Below are positions 32,878 to 40,830 of a DNA stretch of 64,000 nt, one piece after another. Each line of letters begins with the position of its first letter. The stretch's first letter is position 1. The translations under genes and the position numbers were made by a program. Source of the stretch: Schwartzia succinivorans DSM 10502 (GTDB lineage Bacteria; Bacillota; Negativicutes; Selenomonadales; Selenomonadaceae); the NCBI RefSeq assembly GCF_900129225.1, contig NZ_FQUG01000006.1, positions 18,769 to 82,768 of the forward strand, given 5' to 3'. The notes beneath the pieces are model-generated. The model saw only the letters and a list, made by a program, of their open reading frames with translations. It made no database searches and was not told the origin of the DNA.

Positions 32878-33861
32878 TTACCATTTCAAATACTTTTTAT
32901 ACATTTCAACCTGAAATGCTTCTATAGCTTTTGTATCAGGGTATTCAGGAAGCTTTGATGCTTTCAGTGCAGCCTTCATTTCTTCGTCATAATCTTTCTG
33001 CATTTTGAAGACTTCGTCCAGGGAAATCTTTCCTGAGCGTATATCAAGAAGCATATTCTGCTCTTTGCCGCGATATGTATTGATTCCACTGCCACGCAGG
33101 ATGTCTATTCCCATCAGGTAAAGACGTATAAGGTGCATAGCATGCTTTCTGAGATGCGCTTCGTCTTTCTTGCTGTTCCTGTGATTAAGCTTGTCGTAGT
33201 TCCGCAGCATGCTTGCCATTGCATTGTTGACAGAGATAAAACGCCGCAGGCTGACATGCCTGATAGCTACATCGGTATAGATATCCTTTTTGCCTTCTTC
33301 GCCGTCCACAGAGAATGTGATGCTGCCTTTTTCCAAATGGTATTGTTCTTCGCAGGAGTGCATCATGGATTCAAGCGACTGACGAATGTGCTCTGCTTTC
33401 TCATCTTCCGGGTAGCTGTCATGAGCCAGCGCGTTTTTGAGACGTCTGAGCTGCGCCGTCGCGTAGCCCGCAAACGTGTAGTACGCCCGTTTTGAGAGAA
33501 ACAATTCGGCGTGGTTGCGAATACTTTTTCCAAGCTCATTCTGATATAAAATATGGTCTTCTTTAGTTCCCAGCATTTCGATGACATTGGGGTTGCAGTT
33601 TTGACATAGATGAATAAATTTTCTTAACGAGTATATGACTGTGTCAGTTTCATTGCTGTCGTACTGCTCATAATCTGTACTGCCAAAGATGTCCGATGGA
33701 CGTTCAATAAACACGCCACGGATATCTACGTCTGAGTTTTCGTTATTTGTGCCATAGGCACGTGAGCCGCCAATTGTCAGGTAGCAGATATTCGCTCCAA
33801 GATGAGGTTCTGTCCTAAGTACATCATAGGCTTCGGTTTCCAGTATTTTTTTGTAGTCCAT
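32878..33861 (-). CDS. RlaP-type nucleotidyltransferase (DNA polymerase beta superfamily)
   Basis: A 327-residue nucleotidyltransferase. The signature TIGGSRAYGTNNENSDVDIR holds the G-S motif and the two metal-binding aspartates (DxD), followed by a third carboxylate region (TDTVIYSLRKFIHL). The C-terminal part is helical with RRLKNALAH. This is the PF10127 (RlaP/YcgL) type, named for its linkage to RNA ligases in predicted RNA-repair operons. It would add nucleotides to an RNA or another acceptor. No RNA ligase is visible in the window. Three calcineurin-like phosphoesterase genes precede it, the nearest seven bases away. Confidence 0.85.
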   Translation of the reverse strand: MDYKKILETEAYDVLRTEPHLGANICYLTIGGSRAYGTNNENSDVDIRGVFIERPSDIFGSTDYEQYDSNETDTVIYSLRKFIHLCQNCNPNVIEMLGTKEDHILYQNELGKSIRNHAELFLSKRAYYTFAGYATAQLRRLKNALAHDSYPEDEKAEHIRQSLESMMHSCEEQYHLEKGSITFSVDGEEGKKDIYTDVAIRHVSLRRFISVNNAMASMLRNYDKLNHRNSKKDEAHLRKHAMHLIRLYLMGIDILRGSGINTYRGKEQNMLLDIRSGKISLDEVFKMQKDYDEEMKAALKASKLPEYPDTKAIEAFQVEMYKKYLKW

Positions 33862-33868
33862 CTGGCTG

Positions 33869-34918
33869 TCAATCCTCCTTTTTGATTTCTCTCAGTAAAT
33901 CAACCATTTCTTTGTCTTCCTGTTTTGCTGCCTCGCGGTCAAGAAGAAGCTTATCCCAGCTGAGGTCTATGACATACTGTTTCAGCATATCCTGCTTTGT
34001 TTGCTCTGTTATAACGCCTTTGTTTTCGTACTCGTTCAGGTGCTTCGCAAGAATCGTCTGGTATCTGCGCATTCCCCGGTAACACGAGGCTGACTTAATT
34101 TTACGGATAAAGAAGTTCAGCTTTTTCATTTCCTCTGAGGGCGCGTCATCCGAGCTCTGCCAGTAATCTCCCGTTTTTATATCTACTGCTGATATGTATC
34201 CCTTTTCGAGAAATGAGCCTGTATCTACCATCCATACATCGTTCTCACGGTGTATGGGTTTTCCTGTTGAGTCGGGAAAGTTCTGAACGGGTGTATGTCC
34301 TATGGCTACGGTCTGTGTGCCGTTGTAGAATTTGTAAAATTCGTCGCGTGTCCAGAGCATAGACTCCTGCTGATTTGAGATTGCTGTCTGCGAAAAGCCC
34401 GCATGAGTGAGAATATATTTGTCACTTATCACGGCAATCCTTTTCAGGTGCAGAATAAAGTGTACCCATTTATAAAAGGCCTTTTTATCCTGACTTTGCA
34501 GTTTCGCCAACCCCTCAATGGTCGGTTTTCCTCCGTTGTCCAGACAATCATAAAATGCTTCTCCGCTATACCCCCACTCATCCTCTTTGAGCAGTTTCCC
34601 AAGAACATGTTCATGATTACCCATCAGAGGAATGACATGGGGATTTTCCTCTGCCATCTTCTGAACCAGTGAAACGCAGGCAACCCCTTCCTCTCCGCGG
34701 TCAATATAATCTCCGAGGAAAACAAGCAAATCCCGTTGCGGTTCGTAGTCCATACGCTCAAAGAGGGACTCCAGACGGTTCAGGTTGCCGTGGATATCCC
34801 CCACCGCAATAATCCTACGAAATTCATTCTCGTCAGGAAAGAACCATGTATATTTATCGTTTTGAGGGCCTTTGTCACCGTAAAGGTTTTTAAGCCGGTC
34901 ATATTTTTTCTGCTCCAT
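33869..34918 (-). CDS. Calcineurin-like metallophosphoesterase 1 (PP-like)
   Basis: A 349-residue protein with the serine/threonine-phosphatase-like metal motifs: AVGDIHGNLNRLES (D-x-H), VFLGDYIDRGEEG (GDxxDRG), LMGNHEHVLG (GNHE), a later LTHAGFS and AIGHTPVQ. The last 100 residues are a helical extension. Relatives include bis(5'-nucleosyl)-tetraphosphatases, protein phosphatases and the phosphatase part of polynucleotide kinase-phosphatases. It lies seven bases from the RlaP-type gene, so end-healing of RNA is an attractive but unproven role. Confidence 0.85.
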   Translation of the reverse strand: MEQKKYDRLKNLYGDKGPQNDKYTWFFPDENEFRRIIAVGDIHGNLNRLESLFERMDYEPQRDLLVFLGDYIDRGEEGVACVSLVQKMAEENPHVIPLMGNHEHVLGKLLKEDEWGYSGEAFYDCLDNGGKPTIEGLAKLQSQDKKAFYKWVHFILHLKRIAVISDKYILTHAGFSQTAISNQQESMLWTRDEFYKFYNGTQTVAIGHTPVQNFPDSTGKPIHRENDVWMVDTGSFLEKGYISAVDIKTGDYWQSSDDAPSEEMKKLNFFIRKIKSASCYRGMRRYQTILAKHLNEYENKGVITEQTKQDMLKQYVIDLSWDKLLLDREAAKQEDKEMVDLLREIKKED

Positions 34919-34971
34919 ATTACTTCCCTCATTTTGTTATAAGGTGCTGATCAAAGCTCCAGAAGGTAACC

Positions 34972-35745
34972 TTATTTCAAATTACTAATGGGGCCCTGGT
35001 TAATATCAACACAGTCTATACTGTCATATATCCATCTCGCATTACGCTCTTTATCTGCAAAATTCTCATGAAAATGCCCAAACCACCACATCTGATAGGA
35101 AATGCGCTTTTCAATTTCGGTCAGCATTTCCATCGTCCTGTCGAAGCTGGTTGTCGGGTTAAAACCAAGCTTTTTCGTGAACGGAACCACAAAGCCCGCG
35201 GGAGCCGTATGCGAAAAAACAAAATTCACCTTGTTGTTGACCTTCTCAAGATTCTTAAGCGCATGCTGAAATTCCTCTTCGCTTGGAATTTCACGCTCCC
35301 ACCAGCTTTCATCCTTTACGCGATATTCCCTATCAACAGACTTTGCTCCGCCAAAGGCAAGAAACCTTACCTTTCCAAAGTTAAAAATCTCTCCACGCAT
35401 CAGATGAAGCACGTTTGGCTGAAGTCTGTGTACCTTTCCGCCATGCCATTCTACAACCGGATAAGCCTCAAGCATATCATATGCCTCGTGATTTCCGTCT
35501 ATGAAAAGAAACATCGCTCCTAATTTCCTGAGAATTGAAAGCTGTTTAGCATCTCCACCATGCATCAGGACTCCATTCCAGCGAACGGTCAAATCCCCAA
35601 TTCCGCAATGCCACGGAATTCCGAAATCACCGCATATCAGCACCACATCATCTTTGGTAATGGGCGCGTACCCCTTTCTCTCCATGTTATCAGGGAGAAA
35701 CCGCTCCACATTGCCGTGAATGTCTCCCGTAATAAACAAGCGCAT
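34972..35745 (-). CDS. Calcineurin-like metallophosphoesterase 2
   Basis: A 257-residue phosphoesterase starting MRLFITGDIHGNVERF. Metal motifs in order: GDIHGN, LICGDFGIPW, FIDGNHEAYD, FVFSHTAPAGF and WWFGHFHEN. The GDxG and GNHE patterns are complete, so it should be catalytically competent. This subfamily is common in phage and mobile DNA of Firmicutes. It is second in a run of three phosphoesterases. Substrate unknown. Confidence 0.85.
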   Translation of the reverse strand: MRLFITGDIHGNVERFLPDNMERKGYAPITKDDVVLICGDFGIPWHCGIGDLTVRWNGVLMHGGDAKQLSILRKLGAMFLFIDGNHEAYDMLEAYPVVEWHGGKVHRLQPNVLHLMRGEIFNFGKVRFLAFGGAKSVDREYRVKDESWWEREIPSEEEFQHALKNLEKVNNKVNFVFSHTAPAGFVVPFTKKLGFNPTTSFDRTMEMLTEIEKRISYQMWWFGHFHENFADKERNARWIYDSIDCVDINQGPISNLK

Positions 35746-35760
35746 GATACAGCCCTCACT

Positions 35761-36645
35761 TCAAAACTCATAAATACTCATCCATGCAAAAATCGTATCA
35801 GCGGGAAGAGCGTCATTCTTTTTCTTTTCCTCTCTTATCCGATATTCACCTATGTAGTATTTGCTGTCACCGACACCTATCCGATAAAGGGCTCTCCCTG
35901 ATTTCTTTTTGAGATAATCTGACCTCTCGGGTGTTCTTCTGAAGGAAACTGCCAGGATATTGTCATTGCGGGATATGTCATAGACATCTTCCTCGGGAAT
36001 CACAATACTGTTTTCATCATCTATCTCAATTTCCAAAGGAGATAATTCTCTATTTGCCTTCGTGCCGAAATAATCCCTTTCAAGCGGCTCTCCGATTCCA
36101 TTCTGACAGAACTCAATCACGTCCCATACACTTGGAACCCAGCCTCTGCTTTTCCACGCGCCTACCCATTTCTTTAGCGTATGCACGAAGTCATAGTCTA
36201 CTGCGACAGGCTTATAATCCATGTGCTCCAAGGACATCGGCAGGTACAGCCTCATGCCGTCTTCAAAGTGAAGGTCATGCTGATGGCCATGAATGTTGAT
36301 GTCCTCTGTGTGACCGAAAATCGGCTTGTGTGAAAAAAGTACACTCATCCCGTCAATATTCATCGTAATCGACTCTGTCACAAGTTCAAAGCCCTTCTCC
36401 ATATATCCGAGGCTGCTCTTTGTATCATGGTTTCCACGCACAAGAATTTTATGTCCCGGCAATCCGGTTAGCCTTTGAAGGTTTTCATCTCCCCACGCGA
36501 CATCGCCAAGGTGAATTACCGTATCCTCAGGAGCAACACATTTCTTCCAGTTCCTGCACACAAGACTCCCAAAATTCTCAGGCCTTCCGCAGTATTGGAT
36601 TATATTTTTATGTCCTATATGTGTGTCTGTAATAATCCACAGCAT
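35761..36645 (-). CDS. Calcineurin-like metallophosphoesterase 3
   Basis: A 294-residue phosphoesterase. Metal motifs: ITDTHIGHKNI, VIHLGDVAWG, LVRGNHDTKS, LFSHKP and INIHGHQHD. The first 175 residues are the enzyme domain; the rest is a distinct domain with a basic RRTPERSDYLKKKSGRALYR. Relatives are often encoded by phages and sit beside nucleotide or RNA processing genes. It ends 15 bases before the next phosphoesterase starts. Confidence 0.85.
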   Translation of the reverse strand: MLWIITDTHIGHKNIIQYCGRPENFGSLVCRNWKKCVAPEDTVIHLGDVAWGDENLQRLTGLPGHKILVRGNHDTKSSLGYMEKGFELVTESITMNIDGMSVLFSHKPIFGHTEDINIHGHQHDLHFEDGMRLYLPMSLEHMDYKPVAVDYDFVHTLKKWVGAWKSRGWVPSVWDVIEFCQNGIGEPLERDYFGTKANRELSPLEIEIDDENSIVIPEEDVYDISRNDNILAVSFRRTPERSDYLKKKSGRALYRIGVGDSKYYIGEYRIREEKKKNDALPADTIFAWMSIYEF

Positions 36646-36660
36646 TACTACCTCATCCTC

Positions 36661-37782
36661 TCATCTTTCTCTTCCACGTTCTTTTCCTTTCCTGCCATTT
36701 TTCTTATTTGCGTTCGGTATATCGAGATCATCTTCATAAATCATATGTTTATCCTCAAAATAGAATTTAGGTGGATTTTTCATATCTTCTGCAATTATAT
36801 AATCATGCTCGTACTCCAGGAAAAATCGTTTTTTTAACGCCATAAACACAGTCTGTGTTTTATCAGCCCTTTCCTTCTTCAGAAGCTCCGTATAATCTTT
36901 CCTCAAAAAGGCCGCGGCAGCCTCCTCCACCCAATCGACACGTTTTTCCTTGGGGCGTTCATATTCCATGTATCTGCTAAAAAATTCTTTTGGAAATTCA
37001 GAATAGCTGACTTCTGTATCAATCCCGCGTTCCTGATAATATTCCGTCAAAGTTTTATCTTTCAAAGCCCTGAAATAATCAGCAACCGCGCTAACCGCGA
37101 GGTATTCATCAATTTCATCATTCCATCCAATTTTTGGCTTCTCCTCATCCTTGCGAATGTAATCACATAAATCCCGTGTTACATCAGCGTAAGGATCAAA
37201 TCCCGAAAAATATATAAAAAGCAGTAATTCAAACGGTGTAGTAACATCTGTATAATGTAATGTTTCATTGCAGTATTTCTCGAAAATATCAAACTGAATA
37301 CCAATTGCTCCGGCTATTCCCTGCAGCATAGGCATGTGAAGCTTATGTTCATTTTCAAGGTCAATTTTCCTGCATTTATCTTCCCAGGTCTCTCTTATTC
37401 GTCTTCGCAGATATTTATCCCGCAACTCTTCTGCCTCATCCCAAAGATAATAAAAATCCTCGTATTTAGGAAGCAGCTTATGCTTCGTTACCTCATGCTT
37501 ATCCTCAAGACTCTCGTGAACCTCATTCACAATTCTTTCAATTTTCCTTTCCCTCGAATCGCGTCCGAGAAGCTCATCTGTCGTAACATCGAGTACATCC
37601 GCAATTTTTAACAGAATCTCGTAATCAGGTCTCCTGTACCCGAGTTCGTACATTCTGTACGAACCGACTTCGATGTCTATAGCCTTAGCAAAGGCAGACT
37701 GAGTAGCATACTCTTTTTCCCTAAGTTCTCTCAATCTATTTCCAAGCGCAGCATTAGGAGCCGCTGTTTTATTTTTGCCCAT
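36661..37782 (-). CDS. XRE-family regulator with long C-terminal domain
   Basis: A 373-residue protein with an N-terminal XRE helix-turn-helix (RLRELREKEYATQSAFAKAI, then YELGYRRPDYEILLKIADVL) followed by about 290 residues, helical and strongly charged, with no recognised domain. The tail ends in a basic NKKNGRKGKERGRER. It lies inside the ClpP-ATPase-phosphoesterase cluster on the same strand, 15 bases before the third phosphoesterase gene, and is likely its regulator. It might bind the 17-bp dyads; that is inference. Confidence 0.8.
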   Translation of the reverse strand: MGKNKTAAPNAALGNRLRELREKEYATQSAFAKAIDIEVGSYRMYELGYRRPDYEILLKIADVLDVTTDELLGRDSRERKIERIVNEVHESLEDKHEVTKHKLLPKYEDFYYLWDEAEELRDKYLRRRIRETWEDKCRKIDLENEHKLHMPMLQGIAGAIGIQFDIFEKYCNETLHYTDVTTPFELLLFIYFSGFDPYADVTRDLCDYIRKDEEKPKIGWNDEIDEYLAVSAVADYFRALKDKTLTEYYQERGIDTEVSYSEFPKEFFSRYMEYERPKEKRVDWVEEAAAAFLRKDYTELLKKERADKTQTVFMALKKRFFLEYEHDYIIAEDMKNPPKFYFEDKHMIYEDDLDIPNANKKNGRKGKERGRER

Positions 37783-37826
37783 GAAAAATCCCCCATTTCC
37801 CAGTCTGATTTTACCGACCGTATTCC

Positions 37827-39179
37827 TTATCTCTTAAGGTTCTTATTTGCAATCTTCCTCAGATATACAGGATCCCTGCCAATATCATAACGCTCTGTCA
37901 GGAAAGGCTTCTCTCCCCGTCTGATAAAATACTCCGCGCCAACAGGCATATTGCAGACCTCCTCCAAGGGAGCGTTGACCCGCCTTGAAATCTTTTCGCA
38001 TGTTTTCTCGTCCATGCCGCCAAGATACAGATACGTATCGCAGTTATTTATTATAGTCTGCGCGTCCATCTCTCCATAGATAGAGGCAAGCTGAGTTTCC
38101 GACTGAATCAGCATCGTGGCAGCTATCCCCTTCTCGCGGAAAATCGAAATCATCTCAGGAAAATTCGGAACCTTGCAGCCTGTAGCAAAATCATCGCAAA
38201 GGACATGCACAGGATACGGAAGCGCTCCCGTTTTTTCCTTCTCGCCAAGCTCAAAAAGCTCCTTGAAAAGCTGATGATAAAAGACACCCGCCAAAGCATG
38301 GTGAGCCATATTCACAGGCGAAATATAGATGAAAAGCGCCGTTTTCGGCTTCAAAAGCTCCTTGAAGCTGAATTTCTTATTTTTCCGGAAAAGCTTTTTG
38401 ATTTCAGGCTGAAATACCCTGTTAAAAGGAGTCAGCATAGTTTGAACAATGCATGAAGCTGTATTATCTACCAAATGCATAAAATTCTTCCAGAACCCGG
38501 CTCCCTCAGGATCAAACTTTTCAATATCCCACAGCGTCGCATAAACAGGATACAGTTTCCTCTTTGCCTCCACATCCTTCAGCCTTAATTCTTCGGTAGG
38601 GAAAATCTCCGGCTGTGTCATATCTAAGTCATTTTCAGGTACCCGATGAAACTTCGATACAAAATCCATAACATCAGCCATACCCGTCCCGTGTCCATGG
38701 TAGTGCCCTGTTTTTACAGCATAAAGAAAAATACGCAAAAGCTCTATTGCTGAATTGTCCCAAAAGGGATCTGAGCGAAGAAACAAACTGTTATTTCCAG
38801 TTTCAGAAGAAACAACAGCTTGCGCCAGCGCCTGTAAATCTGCCTTTGTATGGCAGTAGTCCAGCGGGTCATATCCCCATTCGCTCTTTTCAGGACACGT
38901 GAAATTTATAACGTGCGTCTTATATCCCTTTTCCCTCATGACGGACATGATTTCCTCAATCTGTCCCGTCTTCGTAAAAACACCTACAAAATTGCTGTGC
39001 TCCGCGTGCAAAAGAATGGGATACAGCACGGACCTTGTCTTGCCCGAACCGGTTCCTCCCACAACGTTGATATTGTTATTGCGCTGCGTCTTTACTGAAT
39101 CCGTATCCAAAATGCAGCGCTTATCCTTTCCGAGAATAAACTTATCATAGCTCTGAGCTTTCAAAACCCTTCTTCGCAT
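37827..39179 (-). CDS. VirD4/TraG-like AAA ATPase
   Basis: A 450-residue protein with Walker A VVGGTGSGKTRS, Walker B HVLCDDFATG, and the helical all-alpha region between them typical of VirD4/TraG/TraD coupling proteins. A family-typical MLIQSETQLASIYG stretch follows Walker B. No N-terminal membrane helices are present, unlike full coupling proteins, and no other type IV secretion gene is in the window. It begins two bases after the ClpP-like gene ends, so the two are made together. It may move DNA, RNA or protein substrates for the cluster. Confidence 0.85.
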   Translation of the reverse strand: MRRRVLKAQSYDKFILGKDKRCILDTDSVKTQRNNNINVVGGTGSGKTRSVLYPILLHAEHSNFVGVFTKTGQIEEIMSVMREKGYKTHVINFTCPEKSEWGYDPLDYCHTKADLQALAQAVVSSETGNNSLFLRSDPFWDNSAIELLRIFLYAVKTGHYHGHGTGMADVMDFVSKFHRVPENDLDMTQPEIFPTEELRLKDVEAKRKLYPVYATLWDIEKFDPEGAGFWKNFMHLVDNTASCIVQTMLTPFNRVFQPEIKKLFRKNKKFSFKELLKPKTALFIYISPVNMAHHALAGVFYHQLFKELFELGEKEKTGALPYPVHVLCDDFATGCKVPNFPEMISIFREKGIAATMLIQSETQLASIYGEMDAQTIINNCDTYLYLGGMDEKTCEKISRRVNAPLEEVCNMPVGAEYFIRRGEKPFLTERYDIGRDPVYLRKIANKNLKR

Positions 39180-39180
39180 A

Positions 39181-39777
39181 TCACATGCATCCTTTCATCA
39201 TTTCATCCAGTCCCATGATTCCGTCTGCCAACCCAAACTCAATAGCCTCCTCCGCAGAGAAATAATGATCCGTTTTTGTGGCTTCGGCTATTTCGTCAGC
39301 GGTTTTGCCTGTGTGCTTTGCCAGAATTTCCTCCATCGACCGTTTTGCTTTCAGAAGCGATTCAGATATCGTCTGAATAGAGCTTGTCTTTCCTCCGACA
39401 CCGTAAGGAATCAATGGCTCATGAATCATGACCCTGCTATGCGGCAGAAGATATCTTTTTCCCTTCTTTCCGCAGGCCAGAAGCACAGCCCCCATGCTGA
39501 ACGCCTTACCCACACAGTAAACCTCTACAGGTACGGGACTCGACTGTATCGCATCGTAAATAACCATGCCTGAGTTAATCTCGCCGCCATCTGTTGTGAT
39601 GAAAAGCTTTACCGGCATCTCTGTATTTGACATACTGAAAAACATAAGCTGTTTTACCATAGCTTCCGCAGCCTTCTCATTAATCTCTCCGGAGAGAAAT
39701 ATCATCCTCTTCTCTGTGAGAGCAGCATCAATCGAAATCTGATTCACGCCTTTCGAATCCCTCATCAACGTATCCAT
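39181..39777 (-). CDS. ClpP-like serine protease
   Basis: A 198-residue ClpP-family protease. The catalytic triad is visible as Ser94 (GKAFSMGAVLL), His119 (RVMIHEP) and Asp170 (TKTDHYFS). The length fits ClpP without a long propeptide. It is not beside a clpX or clpA gene; the only ATPase adjacent is the VirD4-like one, which starts two bases after it. ClpP-like proteins in mobile islands and phages are often specialised. It has a strong AGGAGG ribosome site and is first in the cluster, with a leader carrying a possible 13-codon peptide. Confidence 0.88.
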   Translation of the reverse strand: MDTLMRDSKGVNQISIDAALTEKRMIFLSGEINEKAAEAMVKQLMFFSMSNTEMPVKLFITTDGGEINSGMVIYDAIQSSPVPVEVYCVGKAFSMGAVLLACGKKGKRYLLPHSRVMIHEPLIPYGVGGKTSSIQTISESLLKAKRSMEEILAKHTGKTADEIAEATKTDHYFSAEEAIEFGLADGIMGLDEMMKGCM

Positions 39778-39994
39778 AACCTATTTCCTCCTGTGCTTAC
39801 AACTGATTACTCCGTTAGCGCTCACGGAATAATTACATTTTGTTACCATAAACCAAAATCAAATCTGTGCACAGCAAAAGCTTTATAACAGAGTGTACTG
39901 CTTAAAGCTTTGAAATTTCACTGTTAGTGTACATACTTTCTCGTATGTTTTCAAGCTTTCTTTTTGTTAGCTTTTGTTACATTTTGTAACGCTT

Positions 39995-40036
39995 TTATTC
40001 ATAGCAACAGTCCTTCATCTTCCCGGCCTGATACAT
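39995..40036 (-). CDS. Possible 13-residue leader peptide
   Basis: MYQAGKMKDCCYE is preceded by ACAGGAGGATATACT, one of the best ribosome sites in the island. It ends 5 bases before a GTTACA/TGTAAC hairpin and lies about 220 bases upstream of the ClpP gene. A role in translation-coupled control is possible. The frame is too short to be sure it is a gene. Confidence 0.4.
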   Translation of the reverse strand: MYQAGKMKDCCYE

Positions 40037-40063
40037 AGTATATCCTCCTGTCCGCTCAAAAAG

Positions 40064-40080
40064 GTCTCTTTGAAAGATAC
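40064..40080. promoter_or_regulatory. 17-bp dyad operator candidate, copy 2
   Basis: GTCTCTTTGAAAGATAC is an almost perfect palindrome around a central G, followed by ATTTTAAATT as in copy 1. It is about 30 bases upstream of the leader-peptide frame of the ClpP cluster, a suitable place for an operator. Confidence 0.5.
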
Positions 40081-40101
40081 ATTTTAAATTCGTCAAAAAA
40101 G

Positions 40102-40165
40102 CCCCCACTTGTAAGTGGGGGCCGGGGCAAACTAAAAAAGAGCTGTGTGATTCACAGCTCCTTTT
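40102..40165 (-). terminator. Two terminator hairpins after the second HTH gene
   Basis: On the minus strand, GAGCTGTG/CACAGCTC (40140-40160) is followed by a T run; the stop codon of the HTH gene lies inside this stem. A second perfect hairpin, CCCCCACTTG/CAAGTGGGGG (40102-40121), follows, again with a T run. This CCCCCACTT hairpin also occurs in the small element at 4527-4548. Confidence 0.75.
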
Positions 40166-40658
40166 GATTTAATCCTGATCCAAGTACATTAAAACCATTC
40201 CGATTCAACATTTCATTGACGTCCGTAATATCGTACTTGTTACGCTCAAAGCAAAACCCTACAATTATGTCCTCTTTCAGCATATTACTGAACGTATACC
40301 CCATAAATGACATAAACTCCCTGGCTTCATCATAGGAAAGGTGCAGTGCAAGGGCAATGGCAAATACTGTCCTTTTTTCAGGATGATATTCTCTGTTGTT
40401 ACGGATTTTCGAAAAAATATTTCTGCTCAGCATTGAACCATTTCGAACATCAGACTCAGACATGCCCTTTTTCTTAATCCATTCCTGTATATACTCCGCC
40501 AATGACTGCCTATTTTCGTTTAGTCTTTCCTGAAGCTCAAGCTGAAGTTTATCAAAATCCACACTTCTGGAAAGCTGCCCTTCGGCCAAAAATTTATCTT
40601 CGATATAATGCCGCTTTATATATCTATCAAGTTCTCTGAGTAATGCTTCATCAACCAT
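40152..40658 (-). CDS. HTH (XRE-like) regulator, second copy
   Basis: A 168-residue paralogue of the 6266 protein. Shared stretches include RNIFSKIRNNREYHPEKRT, VFAIALALHLSYDEAREFMS and FMGYTF. It lies downstream of the ArdC/ImmA-like protease gene at 40831 on the same strand, so the gene pair repeats the module at 5040-6748, although in the other order. It is probably a regulator or partner of the protease. Confidence 0.7.
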   Translation of the reverse strand: MVDEALLRELDRYIKRHYIEDKFLAEGQLSRSVDFDKLQLELQERLNENRQSLAEYIQEWIKKKGMSESDVRNGSMLSRNIFSKIRNNREYHPEKRTVFAIALALHLSYDEAREFMSFMGYTFSNMLKEDIIVGFCFERNKYDITDVNEMLNRNGFNVLGSGLNQKEL

Positions 40659-40830
40659 TAATTATCACTCCAGTTCAAAATCCATTCTTCTGATAAATAT
40701 TTTACAAAACTTCCTAAAATCATGCAAAAAAGACGCAACCCAAAGGATTACGTCTTCCGTTCCCGCTCGAGTAGTACACATACGGCAAATTTTTCATTTC
40801 ACACCCAAAGCCTTACCATATCCACGGTCA

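Larger units (their letters stand above)
39778..40151. other. Long leader of the ClpP cluster
   Basis: About 370 bases with no full-size gene. Read on the minus strand it contains, in order, a terminator overlapping the HTH gene, a GC-rich hairpin (40102-40121), a 17-bp dyad (40064-40080), a 13-codon frame with a strong ribosome site (39995-40036), a GTTACAAAATGTAAC palindrome (39976-39990), and AT-rich DNA up to the ClpP start. Confidence 0.6.
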
